From Woronichinia naegeliana WA131 (GTDB lineage: Bacteria > Cyanobacteriota > Cyanobacteriia > Cyanobacteriales > Microcystaceae), in assembly GCA_025370055.1 (NCBI GenBank), contig CP073041.1, positions 5,984,272 through 6,048,271 on the forward strand: a DNA stretch of 64,000 nt, read 5' to 3'. Position numbers and translations under genes: made by a program. Within the stretch, counting starts at the first letter, position 1; each line of letters begins with the position of its first letter. Below, piece by piece: positions 1-8,765 of this stretch. Below the pieces are notes generated by a model. It made no database searches and was not told the origin of the DNA. It saw only the letters and a list, made by a program, of their open reading frames with translations.

Positions 1-560
1 CGAGCCACCATTTCCTCTATTTGCTTTTGTTCAAAGAAAAAGGGAATAACCTGCTCATTATTTTGCTGAATGGTGAGATAGCCTTGTTCCTTGCCACCAC
101 GAGCTACAAAAAGAGGAACGCCTCCTTGATACTGCTGGCCGGCTGAAGCCATCAACTTTTTAGCCAAATCAACTTGACTGGGAGCGGGAACATAGGCAAA
201 ACTCAGACTATCGGGTTTGCCCGCACTGGCCACCATAATTTTATAAACTTCACCCAGAGAAACGGGTTGAACCGTCACTTTAGCGGCCACATCGGGTTTC
301 TGCTTTTTCAATTGATTAAAAAAGTTCTGTGCTTCCTGTTGGCTCATAAAAACGCCAGTTACTTTTTTATTTCCTTCGCCGATCGCCACTAACGGCGCAC
401 CTTGAGCATCCGAAATGGTAAAGACGGGAACGCCTTGCAAAATTTTAATCACGTCATCTGTCGGTAGAGCAAGAACCTTAAGGGTCTGACCTAACCAAGT
501 GGCTAATACGGTACTTCCCACTAATCCTAAGGTAGTACTCCAACGCATCAAAGAATTCAT
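1..560 (-). CDS. Tic22-like protein, N-terminal part (runs off the window)
   Basis: The minus-strand frame opens at ATG 560 and stays open to base 1, giving about 186 residues, so the C-terminus is missing. The N-terminus (MNSLMRWSTTLGLVGSTVLA) looks like a signal peptide. Downstream come segments such as VPVFTISDAQGAPLVA and GVFMSQQEAQNFFNQLKK. That secreted sequence followed by a degenerate pair of repeats is typical of the cyanobacterial Tic22 family, whose members are periplasmic or thylakoid-lumen proteins implicated in outer-membrane biogenesis. Family assignment is from recognised sequence pattern; function is inferred. Confidence 0.7.
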   Translation of the reverse strand, partial: MNSLMRWSTTLGLVGSTVLATWLGQTLKVLALPTDDVIKILQGVPVFTISDAQGAPLVAIGEGNKKVTGVFMSQQEAQNFFNQLKKQKPDVAAKVTVQPVSLGEVYKIMVASAGKPDSLSFAYVPAPSQVDLAKKLMASAGQQYQGGVPLFVARGGKEQGYLTIQQNNEQVIPFFFEQKQIEEMVA

Positions 561-990
561 GTTTTAAAAACCTCGGACAATTAAACTCGGTGAATAAAAA
601 TTACGAAGGACTCCTCACCCTTACTGCGATCATCAATAATAAGCTATTGCAACCAAACTTTGCGCTTGCTACTGGTCAGAGGCCAATCTAAACAGAATGG
701 TTAATTTCCCATTAAGTGGAAAGTTTTTCAGCTAACTCAGAAAATTAGGTCATGAATTCGCGGTTGGGTTGGGTTTTGTCTAGAAAGTTCCCCTCTTTGA
801 AAGCATTGTCCTTATCGTTACCCTAACATAGCTGCCGCAGTCTTGACTTCGACTTCGTTCTCCTTAGCAACTGTCCTCAATGTGCGATTATCCTTCAGTT
901 AGGGGAAGGGCGGAATACCCATCCACAGGCGAGAGGCCTGTCCCGCCATCCAACACTACTACATAGTCAATTGGCTAAATTTACTCGCTT
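561..990. other. Intergenic region with a short palindromic repeat
   Basis: No gene is seen in these 430 bases between the Tic22-like gene and the divergent glycosyltransferase. Around 905-951 there is a small palindromic unit (ACAGGC..GCCTGT followed by GGCGGG-type bases). It resembles the unit at 53383-53429 and is a typical dispersed cyanobacterial repeat. Both flanking genes point away, so promoters for both must lie here, but I could not pick clear boxes. Confidence 0.5.
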
Positions 991-1878
991 ATGTCCAAGA
1001 ATACCCAGCCTAAAGTTAGCATTATTATTCCAGCCTACCGAGCCGAAAACACGATCACCCTAGCGATCAAAAGCCTTGTGCACCAAACTTATACTAATTG
1101 GGAAGCGGCGATCGCCTCGGATGACGGTGTGGACTATTTATTAACGCTATCGAACAAAGGTATTAGAGATCTCCGCTTGAAACAAACCTTTACCGGCAAC
1201 TGTGGTAGTGGAGAAGCTGTAGCCCGTAATGCTGCCATTGAGATCTCCACAGGGGAGATAATCGCCAACCTAGATGCTGATGATGGTTACGAACCCAACA
1301 GGCTAGCAGAATTGGTTCCCCTAGCAATGGAGTACGGAGCAGCCATCGACAACACGGGTGTATATAATACGAAACTAGTTTTGTATAAGCGTCCCTTTAG
1401 CGATCGCGCAAAAGTTACCTTGGCCACGCCAGACGATATTCTCAAACCCCGCGTCCCCTTCTTCCCAGTGTTCCGGCGGGAATTTCTCGGCACGGGTTGG
1501 ACAAAAGTGCCCTTCGCTGCCGATGTTCTGTTCAATCTGGAACTGTTAAGCCGGGTAGAGAAAGTTGCCGTTCACCCTCAGCCTCTTTACCAATACTACA
1601 AGCGTGAGAACTCAATCACCCAATCAGCCACAGCTTTCGACACCGCCGAACGGGCCTATAAGCAAATTCTGGCACTTTTAGAAGCCGGAGAACTGGATCT
1701 CACCCTAGCAATTCGCACCGCCGCTAAAGAAGAGTTTTCCCAAAACCTCCGCCTCAATCGCGTATTCCGCCAGTATATGCAGTCAGGACGCTGCCAAAAC
1801 CTTGAAGAATTTCTCGATCTGACTGACAATGGTCATGCTGACTGGCTACAGCCCGAATTGGAATCTATTACAGTTTAG
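991..1878 (+). CDS. Family 2 glycosyltransferase
   Basis: A 295-residue GT-A fold glycosyltransferase that should transfer a sugar from a nucleotide-sugar donor in the cytoplasm. The N-terminus VSIIIPAYRAENTITLAIKS is the canonical GT2 opening strand and loop. IANLDADDGYEPNRL near residues 91-105 holds the DxD-type metal/donor-binding motif. There is no membrane segment. It is followed 9 bp later by a GT4 gene on the same strand, so the two and the next GT4 probably form one transcript. The acceptor cannot be told from sequence. Confidence 0.85.
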   Translation: MSKNTQPKVSIIIPAYRAENTITLAIKSLVHQTYTNWEAAIASDDGVDYLLTLSNKGIRDLRLKQTFTGNCGSGEAVARNAAIEISTGEIIANLDADDGYEPNRLAELVPLAMEYGAAIDNTGVYNTKLVLYKRPFSDRAKVTLATPDDILKPRVPFFPVFRREFLGTGWTKVPFAADVLFNLELLSRVEKVAVHPQPLYQYYKRENSITQSATAFDTAERAYKQILALLEAGELDLTLAIRTAAKEEFSQNLRLNRVFRQYMQSGRCQNLEEFLDLTDNGHADWLQPELESITV

Positions 1879-1887
1879 AATTTTAAA

Positions 1888-2949
1888 ATGAAATTACTCT
1901 TTGTTTCTAGTCCTGTCAGTTCCTTAAACTCTGGTCGCTTGGGGGGCGTGGCACTCAATATACAGGATATTAGTCGGGAAATGCTGCGACGAGGACATCA
2001 ATTACAAATTGTCGCCCCCCCAGACTCAGCAGTTGCATCCTTACCTATTAAAGAGATAGCCGGAGAAATCCAACCCTTAATCCCCGAACCCACTTATAAC
2101 GACCCAGTACTAATTCCAGATAACACGGTTCTAGGGAATATGTGGGATTATGCCCGCAAAGTCCAGGCTGATTGTGACTTAATTGTTGACTTTGGTTACG
2201 AATGGTTACCGTTTTACCTGTCGCCATTTTTTAGTTGTCCCGTTCTCCACTATGTCTGTATCGGTTCCTGGACCGCAGTCATGGATCGGGCGATCGAAAG
2301 ATTAGCGCACCTGTGTCCGGGGACACTGGGGGCTCATACAAGGTCCCAAGCTGCCACCTACTCAGTACCAGAATCATTTCGCATTTTAGGTGGAGCAGTT
2401 GACATCACTCAATACGAATTTTGCCCAGAACCCGGAGATAGTTTGGCCTGGGTAGGGCGAATTTCACCAGAAAAGGGACTTGAAGATGCCGTTGCTGCTG
2501 CTGATGCTACAGGCATCAATCTGAAAGTTTTTGGGTATCTTCAAGATCGAGAGTATTGGGAACAGATCCGCCAGAACTATCCCCATGCTGCGATGGAATA
2601 TATGGGTTTTTTACCGACGGAAAAGTTCCAAACCGAATTAGGAAAATGTCGGGCCTTGCTGATGACCCATAAGTGGGTGGAGGCTTTGGGAAGGGTAGCA
2701 CTAGAAGCACTTGCTTGCGGCGTTCCCGTAATTTCCTACCGCCGGGGCGGACCGTCAGAGATTGTTGTGGATGGCAAAACTGGCTGGTTAGTGGAACCTG
2801 ATAACCTAGAGGAGTTAATAGGGGCAATGAAGCGTATTGACCAAATCGATCGCCATCGGTGTCGCCAACGGGTAGAAAGAGAATATTCATTGCCAGCATT
2901 TGCAGATCGAGTACAACAATGGTTTCAAGATGTTTTGCATCACAGATAG
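1888..2949 (+). CDS. GT4 glycosyltransferase, UDP-glucose:tetrahydrobiopterin glucosyltransferase-like
   Basis: A 353-residue GT-B enzyme. The N-terminal acceptor domain opens with MKLLFVSSP. The C-terminal donor domain contains WVGRISPEKGLEDA and then an E-x7-E region (EALGRVALEALACGVP) before YRRGGPSEIV. The overall pattern matches cyanobacterial proteins annotated as UDP-glucose:tetrahydrobiopterin alpha-glucosyltransferase. That call is from memory of the family, not a search. It is supported by a pteridine-reductase-type SDR and FolB a few genes away. The next gene is a diverged duplicate. It could instead be a general lipid or polysaccharide GT4. Confidence 0.65.
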   Translation: MKLLFVSSPVSSLNSGRLGGVALNIQDISREMLRRGHQLQIVAPPDSAVASLPIKEIAGEIQPLIPEPTYNDPVLIPDNTVLGNMWDYARKVQADCDLIVDFGYEWLPFYLSPFFSCPVLHYVCIGSWTAVMDRAIERLAHLCPGTLGAHTRSQAATYSVPESFRILGGAVDITQYEFCPEPGDSLAWVGRISPEKGLEDAVAAADATGINLKVFGYLQDREYWEQIRQNYPHAAMEYMGFLPTEKFQTELGKCRALLMTHKWVEALGRVALEALACGVPVISYRRGGPSEIVVDGKTGWLVEPDNLEELIGAMKRIDQIDRHRCRQRVEREYSLPAFADRVQQWFQDVLHHR

Positions 2950-3006
2950 TATTACTAAACGATCCGTATATATATTCTGATTATGTTTTTATCTGAGGTT
3001 TATCCT

Positions 3007-4086
3007 ATGAAATTACTTTTTATGTTTAGTCCCATTTTTCCCTTTCTCCAAGATCCATCAGTGGGGGTCGGAGGAGTAGAGCTAAATCTGTGCAATATTG
3101 CTCAGGAGATGATCGGGCGACAACATCAATTACAAATTGTTTCTCCTAGAGGTTCCTCAGACAAATTATTGCCTATCAAACAAGTGGAGGGAGAACTCCA
3201 ACCTTGCATCCCGAAAACTAAGTATGCAGACCCAGCTATCATCCCCAATAATGCAGTTCTGGCTAATATGTGGGATTATGCTCGTCAAGTGCAGGGAGAT
3301 TATGACCTGATCCTTAACTTTAGTCACGAATGGTTGCCGTTTTACCTGTCCCCCTTTTTTAGTTGTCCCGTTCTTCACTATGTCTGTATCGGAGCGTCGA
3401 TATTAGTCATTGATCGCCAAATCGAACGAGTCGCTCACCTCTGTCCGGGAACGTTAGGGGCCCATACAAGAGTGCAAGCAGCCACCTACTCAGTACCTCA
3501 ATCCTTTCGGATTTTAGGCGGAGCTATTGACATTACTCAATATGAATTTTGCCCTGAACCCGGAGACAGTTTTGCTTGGGCTGGCCGAATTACACCGAAC
3601 AAAGGACTTGAGGATGCTATTGCAGTTGCTAATACTACAGGCCTCAAGCTGAAAATTTTTGGGCTCATGCAGAACCCAGAATATTGGGAACAGATTCGTC
3701 AAGACTATCCTAATGCTCCTATAGAATATATGGGCTTTTTACCTACCAAAAAATTTCAAGGGGAATTAGGGGAATGTCGGGCCTTGTTAATGACCCATAG
3801 ATGGATTGAGGCGTTGGGACGAGTAGCGTTAGAAGCTTTAGCCTGTGGTGTGCCTGTGATTTCTTATCGTCGGGGCGGCCCGTTAGAGATTGTCGTGGAT
3901 GGCGAAACTGGCTGGTTAGTGGAACCTGATAACCTAGAAGAGTTAATAGGGGCAATGAAAAGAATTGACCAAATTAATCGCTATTTATGTCGCCAACGAG
4001 CCGAAACCGAATATTCCTTGCCAGCTTTGGGTAATAGACTAGAACAATGGTTTGAAGAGGTTCTCAGACGCTATCCCAGCCAGTAA
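3007..4086 (+). CDS. GT4 glycosyltransferase, tandem paralogue of the preceding gene
   Basis: About 359 residues from the ATG at 3007. I prefer this start over the in-frame ATG at 2983 because MKLLFMFSP aligns with MKLLFVSSP of the upstream copy. The same donor-domain features are present (WAGRITPNKGLEDA, EALGRVALEALACGVP, YRRGGPLEIVVDGETGWLVEP). Long stretches are identical to the first copy while the N-terminal acceptor half differs more. This suggests duplication followed by change in acceptor use. It is 57 bp downstream of the first copy on the same strand. A pterin acceptor is plausible but unproven. Confidence 0.65.
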   Translation: MKLLFMFSPIFPFLQDPSVGVGGVELNLCNIAQEMIGRQHQLQIVSPRGSSDKLLPIKQVEGELQPCIPKTKYADPAIIPNNAVLANMWDYARQVQGDYDLILNFSHEWLPFYLSPFFSCPVLHYVCIGASILVIDRQIERVAHLCPGTLGAHTRVQAATYSVPQSFRILGGAIDITQYEFCPEPGDSFAWAGRITPNKGLEDAIAVANTTGLKLKIFGLMQNPEYWEQIRQDYPNAPIEYMGFLPTKKFQGELGECRALLMTHRWIEALGRVALEALACGVPVISYRRGGPLEIVVDGETGWLVEPDNLEELIGAMKRIDQINRYLCRQRAETEYSLPALGNRLEQWFEEVLRRYPSQ

Positions 4087-4091
4087 ACCCG

Positions 4092-4724
4092 CTATTTTTC
4101 CGCAATAATCCAGGTCACAATCGGCCAGTCAGGATCATTGCGAAGGGCTAACTGGTGGAGAGGATGCCAAGTAGCCTGGGGGATGCCTTCAAACCGCAGA
4201 CCATCACGAATCAATAGCCAGGCTTCAAAATTGCCCCAACCTTGACAAGCCAAAATCTTAGAAAATCGTTGACTCAACAGAGCCAAGGCATCGGGGGTGA
4301 ATCGCCAATAATCTTTGGGTACCAGATGAATTGGATTGATAAAACAAGTGGTATGAACCGCAATACCGCCAGGTCGCAATACTCGCCAACTTTCATCAAT
4401 GGCCTGTTGGGGATTACCTTCAACGTGTTCTAAGACTTGATCGGACAACACAAAATCAAAGGACTCATCGGCAAAGTTCAGGGATAAAAAGTTATGATCG
4501 GGATAATTGGCTTCGGTTAAAGTTTTAGCTTGAATACCTAATAGTTCGATTAAATTTTGCGAGTGACTAATGGACAGAATATCCCCTACTTTTTTGGGCA
4601 GTTGTTGACCCTGGGCTTGTAAACTTGCATACATGGAATAACGAGTGATGTGGGGGCCACGTTCTAAGCCAAGGAGGGATAATTTCCAAAGATTAGCTCT
4701 TAAATTTTGCCAAAAAGTTGTCAT
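4092..4724 (-). CDS. SAM-dependent methyltransferase (type 11)
   Basis: 210 residues. The segment DFVLSDQVLEHVEGNPQQAIDESWRVLRPGGIAVHTTCF is the classic post-motif I to III region of small class I methyltransferases (Methyltransf_11). Motif I is weak: the N-terminal portion reads KVGDILSISHSQNLIELLG instead of a clear GxGxG. It ends 5 bp from the convergent GT4 gene and follows the 237-residue gene on the same strand by 37 bp. The substrate is not predictable; sugar or small-molecule methylation would fit the glycosyltransferase neighbours. Confidence 0.7.
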   Translation of the reverse strand: MTTFWQNLRANLWKLSLLGLERGPHITRYSMYASLQAQGQQLPKKVGDILSISHSQNLIELLGIQAKTLTEANYPDHNFLSLNFADESFDFVLSDQVLEHVEGNPQQAIDESWRVLRPGGIAVHTTCFINPIHLVPKDYWRFTPDALALLSQRFSKILACQGWGNFEAWLLIRDGLRFEGIPQATWHPLHQLALRNDPDWPIVTWIIAEK

Positions 4725-4761
4725 TGTTTACTTAAGTTTAAGATTAAGAGATATCGCCAAT

Positions 4762-5475
4762 TCAAAATTGAATATTCTTATTGAGATTAGCGATCGCTAC
4801 ATTGCCTTCCGAGGTATAAAAGCTGATGGGTAATAAAGCTTGCCAACGGCGTAAAATTTCCCGTTCTCCTGAACGATTAATATCATCCAAAACAATTGTA
4901 GCGTTAGGGTTAAATTGGTCTTGGAAAAAGGGAAAAGCAGGAAAGCGAGAAAATTGCATCCCAGGAAGATAAGCAGGGGGGCCATCTACTAATAAGCAAT
5001 CAATTTTTTGACTGGCAGAGAGTTGCTGACGAATTTTTTCGGTATCGTACCAATCTAAATTTTCCAGACTTAACTCACAGGATTTAAGGGGAGCATAAAT
5101 CAAGGTGACATAACTTTCTAGATTTTCTTGGGCTAATCGTTCTACGAGAAAATTTAACCAGTCTAAACTATGTTCAATGCAATAGAGATGACCTGAAATA
5201 CCATTACGCTGAAAGAGACGGGCGATATACAAGGTTGAGACTCCCCCTCCACATTCCACGATCTGTAAATGACCATTAATTAAAATCTGATTGAGGATTT
5301 TAACTAAACCACTAGGACGCAGAGCGTAGGCACTCCAAGGAAAATATTGACCTGCTAAAGGAGTTAAATAATTCATGGCAAGGACATCCTTTAAGTACTC
5401 CTCTGTGGATAGAGTAAATAAATCTTCCTCAGTATTATTACTCACTTGACTAGATATTTGACCAGAAGAACTCAT
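4762..5475 (-). CDS. Class I methyltransferase-like Rossmann protein
   Basis: 237 residues. IVECGGGVSTLYIARLF (about 70-87) is a motif I glycine loop. GHLYCIEHSLDWLNFLVERL carries the acidic end of beta-2, and IDCLLVDGPP resembles motif II. VLDDINRSGEREILRRWQ is reminiscent of O-methyltransferase/cephalosporin-hydroxylase-like folds. I do not recognise a specific family. It lies in a minus-strand run with the type 11 methyltransferase, the SDR and FolB. Confidence 0.55.
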   Translation of the reverse strand: MSSSGQISSQVSNNTEEDLFTLSTEEYLKDVLAMNYLTPLAGQYFPWSAYALRPSGLVKILNQILINGHLQIVECGGGVSTLYIARLFQRNGISGHLYCIEHSLDWLNFLVERLAQENLESYVTLIYAPLKSCELSLENLDWYDTEKIRQQLSASQKIDCLLVDGPPAYLPGMQFSRFPAFPFFQDQFNPNATIVLDDINRSGEREILRRWQALLPISFYTSEGNVAIANLNKNIQF

Positions 5476-5534
5476 TTCACTTTCCTATTGCTAATTAAAA
5501 TTTATTGCTAATTAAAATTGTCTTGGGTTCAAAA

Positions 5535-6278
5535 TTAATATCGTAAATATTCTCCTCCATCTAATTTAATGGTCGTACCCGTTAAAAAATCTTGTGCCAG
5601 TAAATATAGGGCCGCATCCGTCACCACTTTGGTATTGCCCGGCATTTTTAAGGGAATGCGGCGATCGGCATAATCCTGTAGATATTGTTGGGGATCGGGA
5701 ACACCTGGGGCTTCTAAAATTTGTCCAAGGGCTAAACTATTGACCGTAATTTGAGGGGCTAATTCTAGAGCCATCATTTCCGTCATATCCCATAGGCCTC
5801 TTTTGGTCAGACGATAGGCAAAATGGTCAGGTAAAGGATGGGGAATACGAGCATCATTAATATTAATAATTTTTCCCTGGCGATCGCCGATTTGTTGGGC
5901 AAAGGCTTGAGACAGTTGGAAGGGGGTGCGTAAATTAATGGCAAAAATTTTATCCCACAATTCCACATCGGTTTGTAGTAGCCGATCTTCATGGAGAAAA
6001 ATTGAGGCACTATTAATCAAAATATCTACCTGTCCAAACACGGATACCGCTTTAGGGATAATCGTTGCGGTTGCGGTTGCATCAGCCAAATTTGCTTGAT
6101 ACAAAAATATGCTTCCTCCTAAGGCTTCCACTTCTGCCTGAACTTCTAGGGCGGCTTCCTGGGAATTGCCATAGTGAAGAAAAATACTACAACCTGCCTC
6201 CGCTAATGCCAAAACTAGGGCCCGTCCAACACGAACGCCACCTCCTGTCACTAGGGCTATTTTTGCCGTTAATTCCAT
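5535..6278 (-). CDS. Short-chain dehydrogenase, pteridine reductase / FolM type
   Basis: 247 residues, a full-length SDR. TGGGVRVGRALVLALAEAG is the NADP(H) loop with an arginine (TGxxxRxG), as in PTR1/FolM. In place of the usual catalytic Ser there is Asp (INDARIPHPLPDHFAYRLTK). This D...Y-x3-K arrangement is known from PTR1 and FolM, which reduce dihydropterins or biopterins. The C-terminus (GTTIKLDGGEYL) is standard for SDRs. FolB lies about 100 bp upstream on the same strand, supporting a role in pterin metabolism. The exact substrate (dihydrobiopterin, dihydromonapterin) is inferred. Confidence 0.75.
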   Translation of the reverse strand: MELTAKIALVTGGGVRVGRALVLALAEAGCSIFLHYGNSQEAALEVQAEVEALGGSIFLYQANLADATATATIIPKAVSVFGQVDILINSASIFLHEDRLLQTDVELWDKIFAINLRTPFQLSQAFAQQIGDRQGKIININDARIPHPLPDHFAYRLTKRGLWDMTEMMALELAPQITVNSLALGQILEAPGVPDPQQYLQDYADRRIPLKMPGNTKVVTDAALYLLAQDFLTGTTIKLDGGEYLRY

Positions 6279-6376
6279 AATGTTTTTTGCCAGATAATCT
6301 CAATCAGTGGGGTACTTCTCAAGGTCTATTTAATCAGACAACTGAGCTAATACTTTTCCCTAACCTCTTAATGATT

Positions 6377-6733
6377 TTAACGAGAACGGATAATTTCCAA
6401 AGTAATTTCTCCATCAAAGTCGGGAATCGGTGGTTGACACTTGGTTAAGTTGACCTTTACTTGATTCGTTTTACCTGTCTCTAAAATTCCCGCCGCGATC
6501 GCCTCTGCCAAGCGTTCAATCATTTTAAATTTTTGATTTTTGACAATATTCTGCACGATCATTACGGCTTCTGCGTAATTGAGGGTATCAGTTAATTCAT
6601 CGCTATGTCCGGCCTTGGATAAATCTAGCCAGAGGGTTAAATCCACTTCAAACCACTGTCCTAAAAATTGTTCTGCTTCAAAATAGCCCGTATAGCCGTA
6701 AACTCGAATGCCTTTAACCGTTAATGTATCCAT
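6377..6733 (-). CDS. folB: Dihydroneopterin aldolase
   Basis: 118 residues, the usual size. It opens MDTLTVKGIRVYGYTGYF (the family has a GI..yGyhG motif), continues with DTLNYAEAVMIVQNIV and KMIERLAEAIAAGIL (conserved ERLAE), and ends with a lysine-bearing strand (VKVNLTKCQPPIP). It converts 7,8-dihydroneopterin to 6-hydroxymethyl-dihydropterin in the folate pathway. It is likely first in a minus-strand run with the SDR pteridine reductase. Confidence 0.9.
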   Translation of the reverse strand: MDTLTVKGIRVYGYTGYFEAEQFLGQWFEVDLTLWLDLSKAGHSDELTDTLNYAEAVMIVQNIVKNQKFKMIERLAEAIAAGILETGKTNQVKVNLTKCQPPIPDFDGEITLEIIRSR

Positions 6734-6851
6734 GAATAAGTTTGTTAGTTCGCTTAATGAGGTTCAACGGCGATCGCCCGTCAATTTCCTTTCTAATGGT
6801 AGGATGGGTTTGCACAAAACGTAAACTCTGACGAATTTTGTCCTAGTTGCT

Positions 6852-7274
6852 ATGGCGACAACACAACCGCAATACCCCCTCACCACTGTCGGCGCGCTAC
6901 TCCGCAATCGGGAAGGTCAAATTCTCATTGTCAAAACCACCAAATGGCGAGGAACCTGGGGAATTCCAGGCGGAAAAGTCGAGTGGGGCGAAACCCTAGA
7001 AACAGCCGTTCAACGGGAACTCCAGGAAGAAGTGGGCTTAACTTTAACCAATATTCGCTTTGCGTTACTTCAGGAAGCTGTCAATGATCCGCAATTTTAT
7101 CAACCCGCCCATTTTGTGTTAGTGAACTACTATGCAGACAGTCTTTCCAGCGACGTTATTCCCAATGAAGAGATCGTCGAATGGCAATGGGTGACACCGG
7201 AACAGAGTTTTACCTTTCCCCTCAATTCCTTTACTCGTATTTTGATCGAAGCCTATCTCAATGATAACCCTTAA
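6852..7274 (+). CDS. Nudix hydrolase
   Basis: 140 residues with a complete Nudix box, GGKVEWGETLETAVQREL followed by QEEVGL (GX5EX7REUXEEXGU). The N-terminus PLTTVGALLRNREGQILIVK and the KWRGTWGIPGGK lead-in are typical of ADP-ribose or nucleotide-sugar pyrophosphatases. It ends 26 bp before the distal end of the CRISPR array. It looks like an ordinary chromosomal gene and not a Cas accessory. Confidence 0.85.
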   Translation: MATTQPQYPLTTVGALLRNREGQILIVKTTKWRGTWGIPGGKVEWGETLETAVQRELQEEVGLTLTNIRFALLQEAVNDPQFYQPAHFVLVNYYADSLSSDVIPNEEIVEWQWVTPEQSFTFPLNSFTRILIEAYLNDNP

Positions 7275-7300
7275 TTGCTACGGCTCCACAACGTAAACAA

Positions 7301-8515
7301 GTTTCAATCCTCAACTCCTTAAGAAAGGAATTGTAATTTATTAACTTCAAAATCCCCAGGCATTCTCAGGTATTTCAATCCTCAACTCCTTAAGAAAGGA
7401 ATTGTAATCATCTCCACTTCACTGGCTACTTGTGGAAAGTTGGTTTCAATCCTCAACTCCTTAAGAAAGGAATTGTAATTTTGGATGCCAATAAACAAAA
7501 TCGAAATCAAAAAAGGTTTCAATCCTCAACTCCTTAAGAAAGGAATTGTAATTTGTCCATAATATAAAACCATGCTGAAATGTATGTGTTTCAATCCTCA
7601 ACTCCTTAAGAAAGGAATTGTAATCTTGTTTGTGTGAGAAATTCTCACGTGAGAATTTCTGTTTCAATCCTCAACTCCTTAAGAAAGGAATTGTAATAGG
7701 AGATGGGATTACGGGCCAAGGTTGGCTTTAATGGGGTTTCAATCCTCAACTCCTTAAGAAAGGAATTGTAATCTGTCGTCAATCTCACAGATGGCGGCCC
7801 AGATGGCAACGTTTCAATCCTCAACTCCTTAAGAAAGGAATTGTAATCAAAATTTGGCCAATCGCTCAAAGATGCTGCTTCCCATGTGTTTCAATCCTCA
7901 ACTCCTTAAGAAAGGAATTGTAATTAGTTCAGGGAATAGGATGCTCCGTAAAATTGAGCGTTTCAATCCTCAACTCCTTAAGAAAGGAATTGTAATCTCA
8001 ACCGTAAACGGCTCAACCGAAACATATATAAATGTTTCAATCCTCAACTCCTTAAGAAAGGAATTGTAATGGCTAAACCAATATCTGATCCGCCCGATTG
8101 AATGTTTCAATCCTCAACTCCTTAAGAAAGGAATTGTAATCTTTAATTTTAAAGATTGGCAATCAGAAAACATCAGTTTCAATCCTCAACTCCTTAAGAA
8201 AGGAATTGTAATGGGAATGCGATCGCGCCGATGGCGTTAACGCTTGACGTTTCAATCCTCAACTCCTTAAGAAAGGAATTGTAATATGGCTAATTACGAA
8301 AATTTCTCGCCTGAGTATCAGACTGCAATCAGTTTCAATCCTCAACTCCTTAAGAAAGGAATTGTAATTATGGATACGTCTAACCCCTTGGCCTCGGCAA
8401 GCCTTAAGTTTCAATCCTCAACTCCTTAAGAAAGGAATTGTAATCCGATCCGCCGCCAAGGATAACCCGCTACAAATTGTTTCAATCCTCAACTCCTTAA
8501 GAAAGGAATTGTAAT
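7301..8515 (-). CRISPR. Type I-C-associated CRISPR array, 17 repeats and 16 spacers
   Basis: A 37-bp repeat begins on the plus strand with GTTTCAATCCTCAACTCC and ends GGAATTGTAAT. It recurs at 7301, 7372, 7443, 7516, 7588, 7661, 7736, 7811, 7888, 7960, 8034, 8104, 8176, 8249, 8332, 8408 and 8479. Spacers are 33-40 bp, with one of 46 bp at 8286-8331. Read on the minus strand the repeat ends GGATTGAAAC, the standard 5'-handle end of type I crRNAs. I therefore infer minus-strand transcription with the leader at the right, next to cas7. Only one terminal change was seen: the second repeat from the left starts with A instead of G, consistent with 7301 being the old, leader-distal end. Confidence 0.98.
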
Positions 8516-8765
8516 AGCTGGCGTTTGAAAACCTTACGGAGTAAAGCTTTCAACATCTATTTGCGCGGCACATCTTCAAAAATGGATGATCCGATACCAA
8601 CCAATTGTAACAGAATAGCTGAAAACCTTACCCAGTAAGGTGCGCGGTTGATTCCTTCGCTAAAACCTCTAGAACCATTGTAGAGCAAGGGATAGGAGCA
8701 GCAGACAGGTTTCCCAAAAAATTACACCTATCCCCCCGCGCAACAGAAATCGTTCTAGCGATGTA
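8516..8765 (-). promoter_or_regulatory. Probable CRISPR leader
   Basis: 250 bp without a gene lie between the leader-proximal repeat and the cas7 stop codon. The position and the array orientation make this the leader. A motif is repeated about 85 bp apart: GAAAACCTTACGGAGTAA at about 8527 and GAAAACCTTACCCAGTAA at about 8612. Such internal repeats could be integration-anchoring or promoter elements; this is inference. No clear promoter boxes were chosen. Confidence 0.6.

Noticed and set aside
7461-8069. Open frames encoding repeated YNSFLKELRIET or FNPQLLKKGIVIS
   Set aside because: They are translations of the CRISPR repeats and spacers, not proteins.
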